Source of the DNA: Pseudomonadota bacterium
Lineage (GTDB): Bacteria > Pseudomonadota > Gammaproteobacteria > Burkholderiales > UBA11063
DNA length: 42,967 nt
Reading direction: 5' to 3'
NCBI GenBank assembly: GCA_030917485.1
Contig: JAUPUP010000216.1
Location: forward strand, 1 to 42,967
Shown: positions 18,765 to 27,555 of the stretch, in pieces
Layout: every line of letters begins with the position of its first letter
Numbering within the stretch: position 1 is the first letter of the stretch
The notes under the pieces: generated by a model
The model's input: the letters and a program-made list of their open reading frames with translations, nothing else
Told to the model about the DNA's origin: nothing
Databases searched by the model: none
Program-made: the position numbers and the translations under genes

Positions 18765-19520
18765 GTGTATTTAATTTGTTGTCCTAATGTTTATGCTCAG
18801 TCTATGATTGATAATTTGGCGAGTATTCATGCTGCGGCTATTGAGTTGCCGCTTATGAAGATAGAGTATATGCATAATAATTTGCCAGATTTAAAGAATA
18901 CTATAGAAAATTTTGACTATGTAATTATTCCATCAAATATTATCCTTGATTACGCCCATAATATTTTAGCTGCAGCTTTTCACCCGCAATTTGCCACTGT
19001 GGGTAAGGCAAGTGGCAGCAAGCTTAGTGGTCAAATAGGCAGGACGGTTATTTATCCAGAGAACGGCAGTGGTGGTTTAGCGCTTTTTGATGAAAAATTA
19101 TCTAAACTAGACTTATCTAATAAATCAGTCTTAATAATCAAGGGTGAGGATGGTAATAAAGAGCTCTATACCAAGCTGACAAATTCTGGAATACAGGTTA
19201 CCACGATTGATTTATATCGGCGGGTTCTACTTAATATGAAACCAGATTATTTAAAAAAAATGCTTTTAATTCAAGGATTGCAAGGTATAATAATCACTAG
19301 TACTGATTTAGTTAAATGGTTATTTATGCAAGCAATTGAGGCGGGTTGTTTTGATTTACTAAAAAGTCGTTTATTTATAACTATACACCCCAACATTAAA
19401 CGGCAGCTAGTTGGGTTTGGCGCTAGTCGTGTGTTAGTTACGCCAAATAGTAAACGCGGAGACATACTGGAATTAATTAAGAAAATCAATGGTTATAAAA
19501 AAATTAATTCATTGTTTTAA
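18765..19520 (+). CDS. hemD: Uroporphyrinogen-III synthase
   Basis: Closes hydroxymethylbilane into uroporphyrinogen III. The 251-residue protein has the weakly conserved two-domain HemD pattern: TVGKASGSKL in the linker region, VLIIKGEDGNKELYTKL (the GxxGR-like segment) and IIITSTDLVKWLF. The GTG start at 18765 lies one base after the hemC stop codon, with AAAGG just upstream. The location directly after hemC makes the call firm despite low sequence conservation in this family. Confidence 0.9.
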   Translation: MYLICCPNVYAQSMIDNLASIHAAAIELPLMKIEYMHNNLPDLKNTIENFDYVIIPSNIILDYAHNILAAAFHPQFATVGKASGSKLSGQIGRTVIYPENGSGGLALFDEKLSKLDLSNKSVLIIKGEDGNKELYTKLTNSGIQVTTIDLYRRVLLNMKPDYLKKMLLIQGLQGIIITSTDLVKWLFMQAIEAGCFDLLKSRLFITIHPNIKRQLVGFGASRVLVTPNSKRGDILELIKKINGYKKINSLF

Positions 19521-19633
19521 CTTTATTGGTTTAGGATATGAGAATCAGCTTGTAAAGCTTATGAAAATATAACTTTGTTGTGGATTAAAAGATAGAGAAT
19601 ATAGAGAAATATAGAAGAAAGGGTTTTTATATT

Positions 19634-20596
19634 ATGGTTGAAACAACTACTCCATTAACTGAATCAACACCAGTTAAAACATCAAAAAAATGTATGAATA
19701 TTTTGATGTATTTTGTTTTATTGCTATTTATTTTTATGTCTGCTGCGCTAGGTTATTTATATTATACAGGTATGCAGTTTAAGCGAATGACTGAATTGCA
19801 GCTTAATAGGTTAGAGCTGCAAAATATATCACAAGCTAAAATGTATCATTTGAATATGATGGGTGTCAGAGAGAATGTGCATGCTATTCAATCTAGATTA
19901 AATCAAGTTTATGCTAATAAAAATGGAATGTTGTTATTTCAGCTTAATGAAATAATATCCTTGGCGAATCAAAGCATAGTTGTTTATAATGATATTGTGG
20001 GCAGTATACGTTTGCTAAGTTATGCTAAAAATATGTTGGAGTCAAATAATGATGCAGCATTTGTTGGACTAAAATTTTCTGTATCGAGTGATTTAACCAA
20101 ATTAAATAATTTGCCACTGATGGATAAAGTAATGTTAAGTGGGAAGCTTGATGGAATGTTGAGTGAAGTATCTAAATTACATTTGGACAAAACTAAGCCT
20201 AATTCAACTGCACCTTTCCAATCGCAATCGTTGAATAATAGCAAATGGTCTCGGTTTATTAATGATATAAAAAACACGTTATTTGGACTAATTAGCGTCA
20301 ATAGTTCAGATAAGTCAATGAGCTTGCTGCCGAATGATGAGGTATTATTAAAAAACGTTATAATGGTTGATTTGTTGGGGGCTAAAATAGCATTGATGAA
20401 TAATGATCAAGCTGGGTGGATATATAACTTAACCAATTTAAAAAGTAAATTAGTGCCTAATTTTGCTAATTATCAAGGGATTAATAATCTTGAACAAGAA
20501 TTGCTAAATTTATTGCAGGTTGATATAAGCAATCACGGCGCCAATATTGATGCAACCCTAACTCAATTAAATAAGTTAAATAATAGTTTTAATTAA
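19634..20596 (+). CDS. hemX: HemX-like membrane protein
   Basis: A 320-residue protein with a Thr/Ser-rich cytoplasmic N-terminus, one membrane helix (about 24-47) and a long helical domain outside the cytoplasm. The domain contains QLNEIISLANQSIVVYNDI, like the QVEYLLRLANQRL-type motif of HemX. The family is often annotated as uroporphyrin-III C-methyltransferase but lacks that catalytic domain; its role in haem metabolism is unclear. The place between hemD and hemY supports the call. A purine-rich tract of repeated ATAGAGAA-like units precedes the ribosome site. Confidence 0.8.
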   Translation: MVETTTPLTESTPVKTSKKCMNILMYFVLLLFIFMSAALGYLYYTGMQFKRMTELQLNRLELQNISQAKMYHLNMMGVRENVHAIQSRLNQVYANKNGMLLFQLNEIISLANQSIVVYNDIVGSIRLLSYAKNMLESNNDAAFVGLKFSVSSDLTKLNNLPLMDKVMLSGKLDGMLSEVSKLHLDKTKPNSTAPFQSQSLNNSKWSRFINDIKNTLFGLISVNSSDKSMSLLPNDEVLLKNVIMVDLLGAKIALMNNDQAGWIYNLTNLKSKLVPNFANYQGINNLEQELLNLLQVDISNHGANIDATLTQLNKLNNSFN

Positions 20597-20634
20597 GTTA
20601 AAATTATAAAATCATAGAAATAAAAGGGCACAAC

Positions 20635-21306
20635 TTGAAAATCATTGCTAAATTTATTTTGATTGTTGGCTTAGCTGTGTTTGCAGCGCTTTATGCTAAC
20701 AATGTATCCGGCCATGTTATAATTTTTTTAGATCGGTATCGGATTGATTTATTACTTACAACCATGATAATTATTATAGTATTAATATATGTTTTAATAT
20801 ATTATATGGTACGATTCTGGATCAATATTCATAAATTACCGGATAGTATACGTAGCTGGAAAAGTAATAAGTCATTAATTAAGGGGCGCAAATATTTAAA
20901 TAATGCCCAAATTAATTACTTGGAAGGACGATTTGCCTTATCTTTTAAAAATGCGATGGAATCATTTGCTAGAAATAAAGAGTGCGATGATAAGTTTTTG
21001 TCATTAATATTGGCATATAAATCAGCAAATATGATGCATGATTATAAACAAGAGGAAGAAGTTTTTAATAAACTTATTAAGTATGACGATAAAAAGCGGT
21101 GTTTTGATAAATTAATGGTTATTGCGGATAATCAATATACAGTACATGATTATAAAGCGTGTTTAGATAATTTAAATTTAGTGCTGCAATTGGATAAGAA
21201 ACACATACCGGCTCGGGTGTTGATGTTGAAAGTACATTTAAAATTAAATGAGTTTTATAGAGCGCGTGAAGATTTAGTGTGGTTAATCAAGCATAATTTG
21301 AGTTAG
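20635..21306 (+). CDS. hemY: Short HemY-like membrane protein
   Basis: A 223-residue protein with two N-terminal hydrophobic segments (about 5-25 and 38-60). These surround GHVIIFLDRYRIDLLLTTM, which matches the HemY N-terminal motif. TPR-like helices follow, such as YLEGRFALSFKNAMESFA. The start is a TTG with AAGGG seven to eight bases upstream. HemY proteins usually have about 400 residues, so this one seems to lack the C-terminal half of the TPR region. No frameshifted remainder is visible downstream, only a terminator and ftsK, so it looks like a stable short form. Confidence 0.75.
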   Translation: MKIIAKFILIVGLAVFAALYANNVSGHVIIFLDRYRIDLLLTTMIIIIVLIYVLIYYMVRFWINIHKLPDSIRSWKSNKSLIKGRKYLNNAQINYLEGRFALSFKNAMESFARNKECDDKFLSLILAYKSANMMHDYKQEEEVFNKLIKYDDKKRCFDKLMVIADNQYTVHDYKACLDNLNLVLQLDKKHIPARVLMLKVHLKLNEFYRAREDLVWLIKHNLS

Positions 21307-21329
21307 CTATATTGTTATTCTTCGAGTAG

Positions 21330-21354
21330 ATACTCAAAGACAAAGAGTATTTTT
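21330..21354 (+). terminator. Weak terminator after hemY, resembling a repeat end
   Basis: ATACTC (21330-21335) and GAGTAT (21345-21350) pair perfectly around AAAGACAAA and lead into TTTTT. This is a weak A/T-rich hairpin, but it is well placed 23 bases after the hemY stop. The sequence AAAGACAAAGAGTAT is identical to the right end of the palindromic repeat before moaD, so it may be a deletion remnant of that repeat. Confidence 0.45.
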
Positions 21355-21400
21355 ACTTCACTTTTAGATTGTTTTAATTCTTTTGATAAGTTATAAAAAA

Positions 21401-23836
21401 ATGCTTGGACGAAAAACTACAAAATTTGCCACCAAAAATCGGGCAACTATATTACCAACTAAACCGGCGCGCTTTATTAATGATATGACCGCAGTATTGT
21501 TATTTGCTGTGGCAATAGTTTTAGGGGGGATGCTGCTAACCTATTCTGGTGATGACGCCTGCTGGTTCACAAGTTCTGATTCTACTATATTACATAATAA
21601 ATTTGGTATTTTAGGCTCATATATTGCAGATATTATTTTATCCGTATTTGGCAGATCTGGCTGGTGGGTAACTGTTGGGATTTTCTATTTGGGCTATCGT
21701 AAAATAATCCGCGACAATATAAACACTGGTAACTGGTATAGTATTTTTCAGGTGATTAGTTTTATATTTTTATTGCTCAGCTCTTCGATTTTTGAGTATT
21801 TGAGTTTATATTATTATATAACTGCAAATTCTTTGCATAATGGTAATGGTGGTATGATTGGGCGCTTATTATATGTCTATCTAGCCAGTAATTTTGGTGA
21901 GCTGCCAACCACTATTTTTACTTTGCTGGTGATTATAACCTCATTTTCTTTTGCATTTAGCTTATCCATATTAACTATTGCTGAAAAAATTGGAATAATT
22001 TTTGAATTTATGTATACAGGAGTTAAACGTTTATTTGGTGGCAGTCAGGAATCTGTTATAAAATCAGAACCAGTAATAAATAACAGTCAGGTTAATGCTG
22101 GTGATATTATTCAAGATCATGATTATAGCAGTATGTTAGATGGTAATGAATTAGGGTTAAGAAACAAATTGACTCCGGCGTTTATTAGTAATAAAAACTC
22201 AAGGTTTAAACGAGATATTTTGTCGCCACTACCAGACCATGCTCAGGAAGATGAAGACAATAACAGTAGTAAAAATGAACAAGAAGATGAAGAGCTTGAA
22301 TTAGGTATTGAGAAACCGGTTAAATTTAAACGAATCAAGCAAAAAATTATGACTGCAGATGGATTGCCAAGTACTTCATTGCTAAATGAGCCGTTGCTGC
22401 AAACCGATACCATTTCGGAAGAAACCCTTGAGTTTGTATCAATGTCTATAGAAAATAAATTAGCTGAATTTGGTGTTGAAGCTAAAATTGTCAATGCTGA
22501 AAGCGGACCCGTAATTACGCGCTATGAATTATTGCCCTCGCGTGGAGTGCGTGGTGAAAAAATAGTTGGGTTGAGTAAAGAGATTGCCCGCGGCTTAGCC
22601 TTAACAAATGTGCGGATAGTAGAGACTATCCCTGGTAAAAACTCTATGGGTATTGAGGTACCTAATTTTAAACGTAAAACTATTTATTTAAAAGAAATTT
22701 TTGATTCACCTATATACAAGCGTAACAATGCCAGCAAGTTAATGTTGGCTTTAGGTAAAGACATTTCGGGAAATGTTGTGTCTACTGATTTAGCCAAAAT
22801 GCCACATTTACTTGTTGCTGGTACTACTGGTTCTGGTAAGTCGGTAGCAGTTAATGTTATGATATTATCTATATTATTTGCGGCTAGAGCGGATGAAGTA
22901 AAATTTATTATGATTGACCCTAAAATGGTAGAGCTTTCATTTTATCAGGATATTCCGCATTTATTAGCTCCGGTAGTAACGGATATGACTCAAGCTGCTA
23001 ATGCTCTAAAATGGACGGTAGGCGAGATGGAACGGCGCTATAGAGTAATGGCAAAACTTGGATGTAAAAATATTGCTTCGCTTAATCAAAAAATTATTGA
23101 TGCTCAGGATGGTGATGAACCATTAATGAATCCATTTAGCGTAGATGATGAAGAAAGAATGGATAAATTCCCTTATATTGTAGTAATTATTGATGAATTA
23201 GCTGATTTGATGATGGTTACCGGCAAAAAAATTGAGCAGTATATTGCTAGAATTGCCCAGAAGGCGCGTGCAGTTGGCATTCACTTGATTGTGGCTACTC
23301 AACGTCCCTCAGTTGATGTTATAACTGGGTTAATTAAGGCTAATATTCCGGCGCGTATTTCCTTTCAGGTGTCAAGTAAAATTGATTCGCGTACTATTTT
23401 GGATCAAATGGGCGCTGAGACCCTGCTTGGGCAGGGGGATATGCTATTTTTGCAGCCAGGTTCTGGAATTACCCAGCGTTTACATGGCGCATTTGTTAAT
23501 GACGATGAATTAAATAAAGTTGTTGAATTTTTAAAGAGTACTGGTAAACCAGATTATATAGATGAGGTATTAACTGGAAGTATTGAGGGTGCAGAATTAC
23601 CTGGGTTTGAAGATGAATCAGGTAATTCTGATACAGAAAAAGATCCTATCTTTGATGAGGCAGTAAAATTTATTTATGACAGCAAACGCTGTTCAATTAG
23701 CTCATTGCAAACTAGATTTGGTATAGGTTATAATCGCGCGGCTCGAATTATGGCGCATCTAGAAAGTATTGGCTTAGTTAAACGAAATGATAGAGGCGGA
23801 TTTGAGTTGTTAAGAAATACTCAGGACGTAAATTAA
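21401..23836 (+). CDS. ftsK: DNA translocase FtsK
   Basis: A membrane-anchored DNA pump that clears chromosome ends from the division septum and activates dimer resolution. It has 811 residues from the ATG. The N-terminal part has about four membrane helices (to about residue 200), then a short acidic linker with [18 protein letters not shown]. The motor has Walker [10 protein letters not shown] (about 474-482) and Walker [12 protein letters not shown]. The C-terminal winged-helix gamma domain ([26 protein letters not shown]) reads polar DNA motifs. It is much shorter than E. coli FtsK because of the short linker. An in-frame TTG at 21383 is an alternative start; neither has a strong ribosome site. 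Confidence 0.95.
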   Translation: MLGRKTTKFATKNRATILPTKPARFINDMTAVLLFAVAIVLGGMLLTYSGDDACWFTSSDSTILHNKFGILGSYIADIILSVFGRSGWWVTVGIFYLGYRKIIRDNINTGNWYSIFQVISFIFLLLSSSIFEYLSLYYYITANSLHNGNGGMIGRLLYVYLASNFGELPTTIFTLLVIITSFSFAFSLSILTIAEKIGIIFEFMYTGVKRLFGGSQESVIKSEPVINNSQVNAGDIIQDHDYSSMLDGNELGLRNKLTPAFISNKNSRFKRDILSPLPDHAQEDEDNNSSKNEQEDEELELGIEKPVKFKRIKQKIMTADGLPSTSLLNEPLLQTDTISEETLEFVSMSIENKLAEFGVEAKIVNAESGPVITRYELLPSRGVRGEKIVGLSKEIARGLALTNVRIVETIPGKNSMGIEVPNFKRKTIYLKEIFDSPIYKRNNASKLMLALGKDISGNVVSTDLAKMPHLLVAGTTGSGKSVAVNVMILSILFAARADEVKFIMIDPKMVELSFYQDIPHLLAPVVTDMTQAANALKWTVGEMERRYRVMAKLGCKNIASLNQKIIDAQDGDEPLMNPFSVDDEERMDKFPYIVVIIDELADLMMVTGKKIEQYIARIAQKARAVGIHLIVATQRPSVDVITGLIKANIPARISFQVSSKIDSRTILDQMGAETLLGQGDMLFLQPGSGITQRLHGAFVNDDELNKVVEFLKSTGKPDYIDEVLTGSIEGAELPGFEDESGNSDTEKDPIFDEAVKFIYDSKRCSISSLQTRFGIGYNRAARIMAHLESIGLVKRNDRGGFELLRNTQDVN

Positions 23837-23861
23837 TTGTAGTTTGTTTCTTAAAGGTGAG

Positions 23862-24479
23862 ATGGTGAAAAATAAAATAATAGAAAGTAAAATAACTAAA
23901 AGATTGTTAATTGTCGGATGCTTGGGCAGTGTGCTGGGCTGTTCAATGGTAAATGCGCCGGTGGTAGGCAGTGGCAAGGTTAGTTATGGTGATGCGAATG
24001 CGGTGGAAACAGTTAATACTGATTTTGGGTCTACTGATTTAAATACGGTAGCGCAAAGCATGGCGGATGATTTAATTAAGACTGGCGCATTAAACCAATG
24101 CAAGACTTACACGGTATCTCCAGTTAAGAATAAAACTGATCAGTATATTGACACTGAAAATTTGACCCAAAGTATTAAAACTAGATTAATGAAATCAAAT
24201 TTAGTAACCGCTAAATATGTATTATCACAATCTCAAATGCAAAATCAGACTGATGAACTTTCACGTCAAAATGATAGTGGTTTATATAAAAATCCACAAA
24301 AAATTGGCAATATGAAAGCTGCAGAATGTAGATTAGATGGTTTTGTAAGTAATATTAGTAAAACTAATGCTGATATGAAAGACGTATTTTATCAATTTAA
24401 TTTATCTTTAATTAAGGTTGATGAGGGTGTTGAGTTGTGGTCGAATGAAAAACAAATAAGAAAAACTCAGGTTAAATAA
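23862..24479 (+). CDS. lpoB: Penicillin-binding protein activator LpoB-like lipoprotein
   Basis: An outer-membrane lipoprotein probably stimulating a class A penicillin-binding protein. The signal peptide ends in the lipobox VLGC, with Cys27 as the lipidated residue. The mature part has the LpoB pattern: DFGSTDLNTVAQSMADDLI, then a YTVSPVKNKTDQYIDTENLTQSI segment and KAAECRLDGFVSNISK. The ATG at 23862 is four bases after AAAGG; the GTG at 23865 has better spacing and is an equal candidate. It lies 25 bases after ftsK. The related genes ycfL and a COG3014 lipoprotein are found further down, which supports the assignment. Confidence 0.82.
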   Translation: MVKNKIIESKITKRLLIVGCLGSVLGCSMVNAPVVGSGKVSYGDANAVETVNTDFGSTDLNTVAQSMADDLIKTGALNQCKTYTVSPVKNKTDQYIDTENLTQSIKTRLMKSNLVTAKYVLSQSQMQNQTDELSRQNDSGLYKNPQKIGNMKAAECRLDGFVSNISKTNADMKDVFYQFNLSLIKVDEGVELWSNEKQIRKTQVK

Positions 24480-24525
24480 GTGAATGAGTAAATAAGTAAC
24501 TTATAATTAAAATTGTGGAGGTGTT

Positions 24526-25341
24526 ATGAGGTTATTATTAGCATGTTTAGCTGCATTTTATGCAGTGTACGCTATTGCGGCGTCTGTCGAATCTACTACA
24601 ACAAGCACAACAATAAATGCATCTAAAATAGTCGATACAAACAAGATTAATGATGCTCCCACTATTGCAGTACCTAACTTAACGGTAGGCGAACAAGCGG
24701 ATGAGGATTTTGGTACAAGTAATCCAGAAGTTATTAAAGATGTAGCTAAAACTGTATCTAAATTTACTGCTGACATTCGTGGTGCATTGATTAAAACTAA
24801 GCAATTTAAGGTAATTAATGTAAAAGTTGCTGCTAATAATATAGCTTATGGCAGTGATAAAACTATTGTGAGTACTTTAAGTGTTGATGATGAACACGAT
24901 ATTCCTGAAAGTAGTTTTTTGGATGATTCAAACCAAGCATTATTGGCAACTCAAAAATCCAATCTAAATACTGAATATTATTTAGTTGGAGTTATTAATT
25001 ATATCGGTGAAAATGAAGATAGTTATCCAATTAAGGGTACTAATAATCTAACTAAGCAGTATACAGTTGAGGTAGAGGCAGATTTTAAATTGGTGCGCAC
25101 TAAAGATAAGGCAATCATGGCATCATTTTCAGCAACTGGGAGCGCTCACGATGTAAAAATAGTTTCATCTTCAAATAAAGCACAAAAATGGCATCATAAT
25201 ATTGGTAAACTTGTATCAATGGCATCTAAAGATTTAGCTTCTAGTGTAGTTGATGAAATGGAGTCCCAATTTAATTTTATGTTATTGAATCATACTACAC
25301 CAGAGTCTGATATAGTTACAGATGTTCAGGTCTATAATTAA
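24526..25341 (+). CDS. Secreted CsgG/LpoB-like protein
   Basis: A 271-residue protein with a type I signal peptide, cleaved after about residue 19 (YAIAA), and no lipobox. The segment APTIAVPNLTVGE followed by FTADIRGALIKTKQFKVINV resembles the nucleotide-binding-like fold of the CsgG/LpoB/TolB-N type, where a strand is followed by a helix and a VI-V strand. The rest alternates strands and helices (YYLVGVINYIGE, YTVEVEADFKLVRTKDKAI). A strong GGAGG ribosome site precedes it. It probably works with the lpoB-like gene just upstream; its exact function is not known. Confidence 0.65.
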   Translation: MRLLLACLAAFYAVYAIAASVESTTTSTTINASKIVDTNKINDAPTIAVPNLTVGEQADEDFGTSNPEVIKDVAKTVSKFTADIRGALIKTKQFKVINVKVAANNIAYGSDKTIVSTLSVDDEHDIPESSFLDDSNQALLATQKSNLNTEYYLVGVINYIGENEDSYPIKGTNNLTKQYTVEVEADFKLVRTKDKAIMASFSATGSAHDVKIVSSSNKAQKWHHNIGKLVSMASKDLASSVVDEMESQFNFMLLNHTTPESDIVTDVQVYN

Positions 25342-25461
25342 GATAATATAAAAATGGGCAAAATTACTATAATTTTAAAAATTTTATTAACAACTTGCTA
25401 TAGGAATATGTTATTTTATATCGTGAATTTGTGGACTACCCATAAAACCACCTGTTTTATA

Positions 25462-25479
25462 TATAATGTTAGGTATAAT
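25462..25479 (+). promoter_or_regulatory. Two TATAAT boxes upstream of the orphan gene
   Basis: Perfect TATAAT hexamers lie at 25462-25467 and 25474-25479, about 35-50 bases before the ATG at 25514. No good -35 box accompanies either. They suggest that the 627-residue gene has its own promoter instead of reading from the lpoB genes. Confidence 0.4.
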
Positions 25480-25513
25480 TCATCCTGTTTAATTTTTCAT
25501 AGGATGTAATTTA

Positions 25514-27397
25514 ATGTTTGGTAGTAGTGTGGTGTATGGTAGAGGTGTGGCTAATTATAATCAATTTAAGTTTGGTAAGAATAAGTCGGATAAGGATGAG
25601 TTCAAGGCAGCCTTATCTAGATATCAAAATAGCAGCAAAAATTCTGCTGCTCGGGAAGAATTTGTTAATGCTATAAATAATCTCAAAAATAGTGGGTCTG
25701 ATATAGGTAAGGAATTTAAAGAATTATTTAAGCTTAGTAATTCGATACTTTCGTCAATGCGTGGAAATTCTTATTGGGCTGATAAATACGAAGAAATTGG
25801 TTCTCGTTTGTTGCTAGTAAAAGCTGCGGTTAAAGCTGGGGTAGAGAGAAATGATTCTGTTTATTTTGATAGGGGGGTTACCAATCAAGATCTAAAAGGT
25901 AAATTAAGGCAAGAATATCATGGTGAGCTTGCGCGCTATAATCTTATTGGAACAAAAACAAATTGGGGAGATAACAAGCGTCAGGACAAGTTCCGTAAAG
26001 AACTTATAACACTTCATAAGGCAATGCTTGTTTATCCTGATTCTCCTATTTATTCTGTTACTGCATTACTTAAGTTAAAACAAACTTTCTGTAAAATTTA
26101 TGAAGCCATTCCACATAAAACATATAAACCTACTGAAGCATATAAAATGCCAGACAAAGATGATTTTTTGGGTGCTGATATAATATTATATCAAGGTACG
26201 CTGTATCATTTACATACAGTTACAGGTCTGGTAACTAAGTTAGAATTAGATTTAACTGACCAGGATTTGAGTAATTTACATATCATGCCGAACTTGACAC
26301 ATGAGCAGAGCGGAAGAAATCTAGATATCATGCATCAATATTTAAATAATAGATATAAATCATCTATAGTGGGTAAGCTCATATCAGAAAAAGGACTGTG
26401 CAACTCTGAAAGAAGACGTAATCAGGCTATTGCAAATTTTAAAGCTGATGCTGCAACTTTATTAAAGTTAATGCCACAAGATAAAGAATCTATTGTTGAG
26501 TTTTATCAGGACTGTTTGATGTTAAAACCTAGTCAGATTAACCATGATTATATTCCCGAATTATTGGATGTGCTTAGAGATAAATTTTCACCAGATGAGA
26601 TAAATTTACGTGTCGCAGGATTTTTGCAAGGTGCAACTAAAGAAGAACGCATAAATGTATTAACAAGATTTCAGAGAGAACTAAAAAACAGTACAGAAGA
26701 TAAATGTATAAGAAATTCATTTAATCAGTTTATGGCCGACAAAGATTATACGTCTGCAGCAAAGATTGCAGAAATTTTTGGAGAAGAACTTGGAGAGCAA
26801 GCTATAACGGATTTTCTTATAAAGTGCAGTGAAATTGATAATAGCTCAATATATCAATATTCTGCTCCTGTGTCACGTATTGTGCATCATGAGCGTATTG
26901 TTGAAATTATGCAAAAATATATAGATATATTATCTCCACAAAGTTGTGCAACAATTATTAATGCTTTTGCAACTAATTGTAGTCAAACCAAAGTAAATGG
27001 AAATTGGCAATGTGTTTTAAATGTATTTAAAGTGTTAGAGTGCGCTAGGGAAAAGGGCAAAATTGATGTTAACGCCGTTGAAGAATCAGTTAGTCAACTT
27101 TTGCAAAAATGCGAGCCTGAGTTAGAGGGCTTAGTTAATTATTGTACTCGGTCAACAGAGGTGGATCTGGATAATATTAAATGCACTTTTAATGTATTAA
27201 AAACAGTTGACGAAATTATTAGTAGCGCCAAAAAAGATGCTGAGTCATCTACTGATTTAGCAATTATAGCGAATTGTGAAAGTCGTAAACAAAGTATAAA
27301 TGAGTTGCGCTGTAGTTTGGCAACTTATTGTATTAATAGTGGAAATAAACAAGCCATTGATATTGGTAAAGCAATGAATTCTGCTGTGCCTATTTAA
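25514..27397 (+). CDS. Hypothetical all-helical protein (627 residues)
   Basis: I do not recognise this protein. It has no signal peptide, lipobox or membrane helix, so it should be cytoplasmic or exported by a route without a classical signal. Almost all of it looks alpha-helical and charged. The first 130 residues are rich in Lys, Ser and Asn (KNKSDKDEFKAALSRYQNSSKN). The region about 210-240 is more strand-like (DIILYQGTLYHLHTVTGLVTKLELDL). The second half has repeated Cys-containing helical segments such as SPQSCATIINAFATNC and NGNWQCVLNVFKVLECA, which might be TPR-like hairpins. It splits a cluster of envelope lipoprotein genes and is followed by repeat remnants, suggesting insertion. 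Confidence 0.7.
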   Translation: MFGSSVVYGRGVANYNQFKFGKNKSDKDEFKAALSRYQNSSKNSAAREEFVNAINNLKNSGSDIGKEFKELFKLSNSILSSMRGNSYWADKYEEIGSRLLLVKAAVKAGVERNDSVYFDRGVTNQDLKGKLRQEYHGELARYNLIGTKTNWGDNKRQDKFRKELITLHKAMLVYPDSPIYSVTALLKLKQTFCKIYEAIPHKTYKPTEAYKMPDKDDFLGADIILYQGTLYHLHTVTGLVTKLELDLTDQDLSNLHIMPNLTHEQSGRNLDIMHQYLNNRYKSSIVGKLISEKGLCNSERRRNQAIANFKADAATLLKLMPQDKESIVEFYQDCLMLKPSQINHDYIPELLDVLRDKFSPDEINLRVAGFLQGATKEERINVLTRFQRELKNSTEDKCIRNSFNQFMADKDYTSAAKIAEIFGEELGEQAITDFLIKCSEIDNSSIYQYSAPVSRIVHHERIVEIMQKYIDILSPQSCATIINAFATNCSQTKVNGNWQCVLNVFKVLECAREKGKIDVNAVEESVSQLLQKCEPELEGLVNYCTRSTEVDLDNIKCTFNVLKTVDEIISSAKKDAESSTDLAIIANCESRKQSINELRCSLATYCINSGNKQAIDIGKAMNSAVPI

Positions 27398-27427
27398 AAG
27401 TATTATTAAAAAGAATTCTTTACTCCA

Positions 27428-27533
27428 TACTCACCGAACTAGGTACAACGATTGTTGAGGCTTTCAGTTATTACTCAGAGGTTACTGCAAGAGCATAATG
27501 GTTGTTGTGAATTTATAGCGGTGAGTAGGTAAA
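27428..27533. repeat. Degenerate repeat region with a MITE-like end
   Basis: GTTATTACTCAGAGGTTACTGC at 27467-27488 matches the inverted right end of the MITE-like elements with one difference over about 22 bases. A diverged opposite end, GTGAGTAGGTAA, is at 27521-27532. The 9-bp inverted repeat TACTCACCG (27428-27436) and CGGTGAGTA (27519-27527) surrounds it. It looks like an old, internally deleted copy; it carries no target duplication that I can see. Confidence 0.5.
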
Positions 27534-27555
27534 TAATCATCTCGTATAGGTTAAG

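Noticed and set aside
21330-21354. Full copy of the moaD-type repeat after hemY
   Set aside because: Only the right-end sequence and one ATACTC are present; the internal hairpins and left end are missing, so I list it as a terminator-like remnant.
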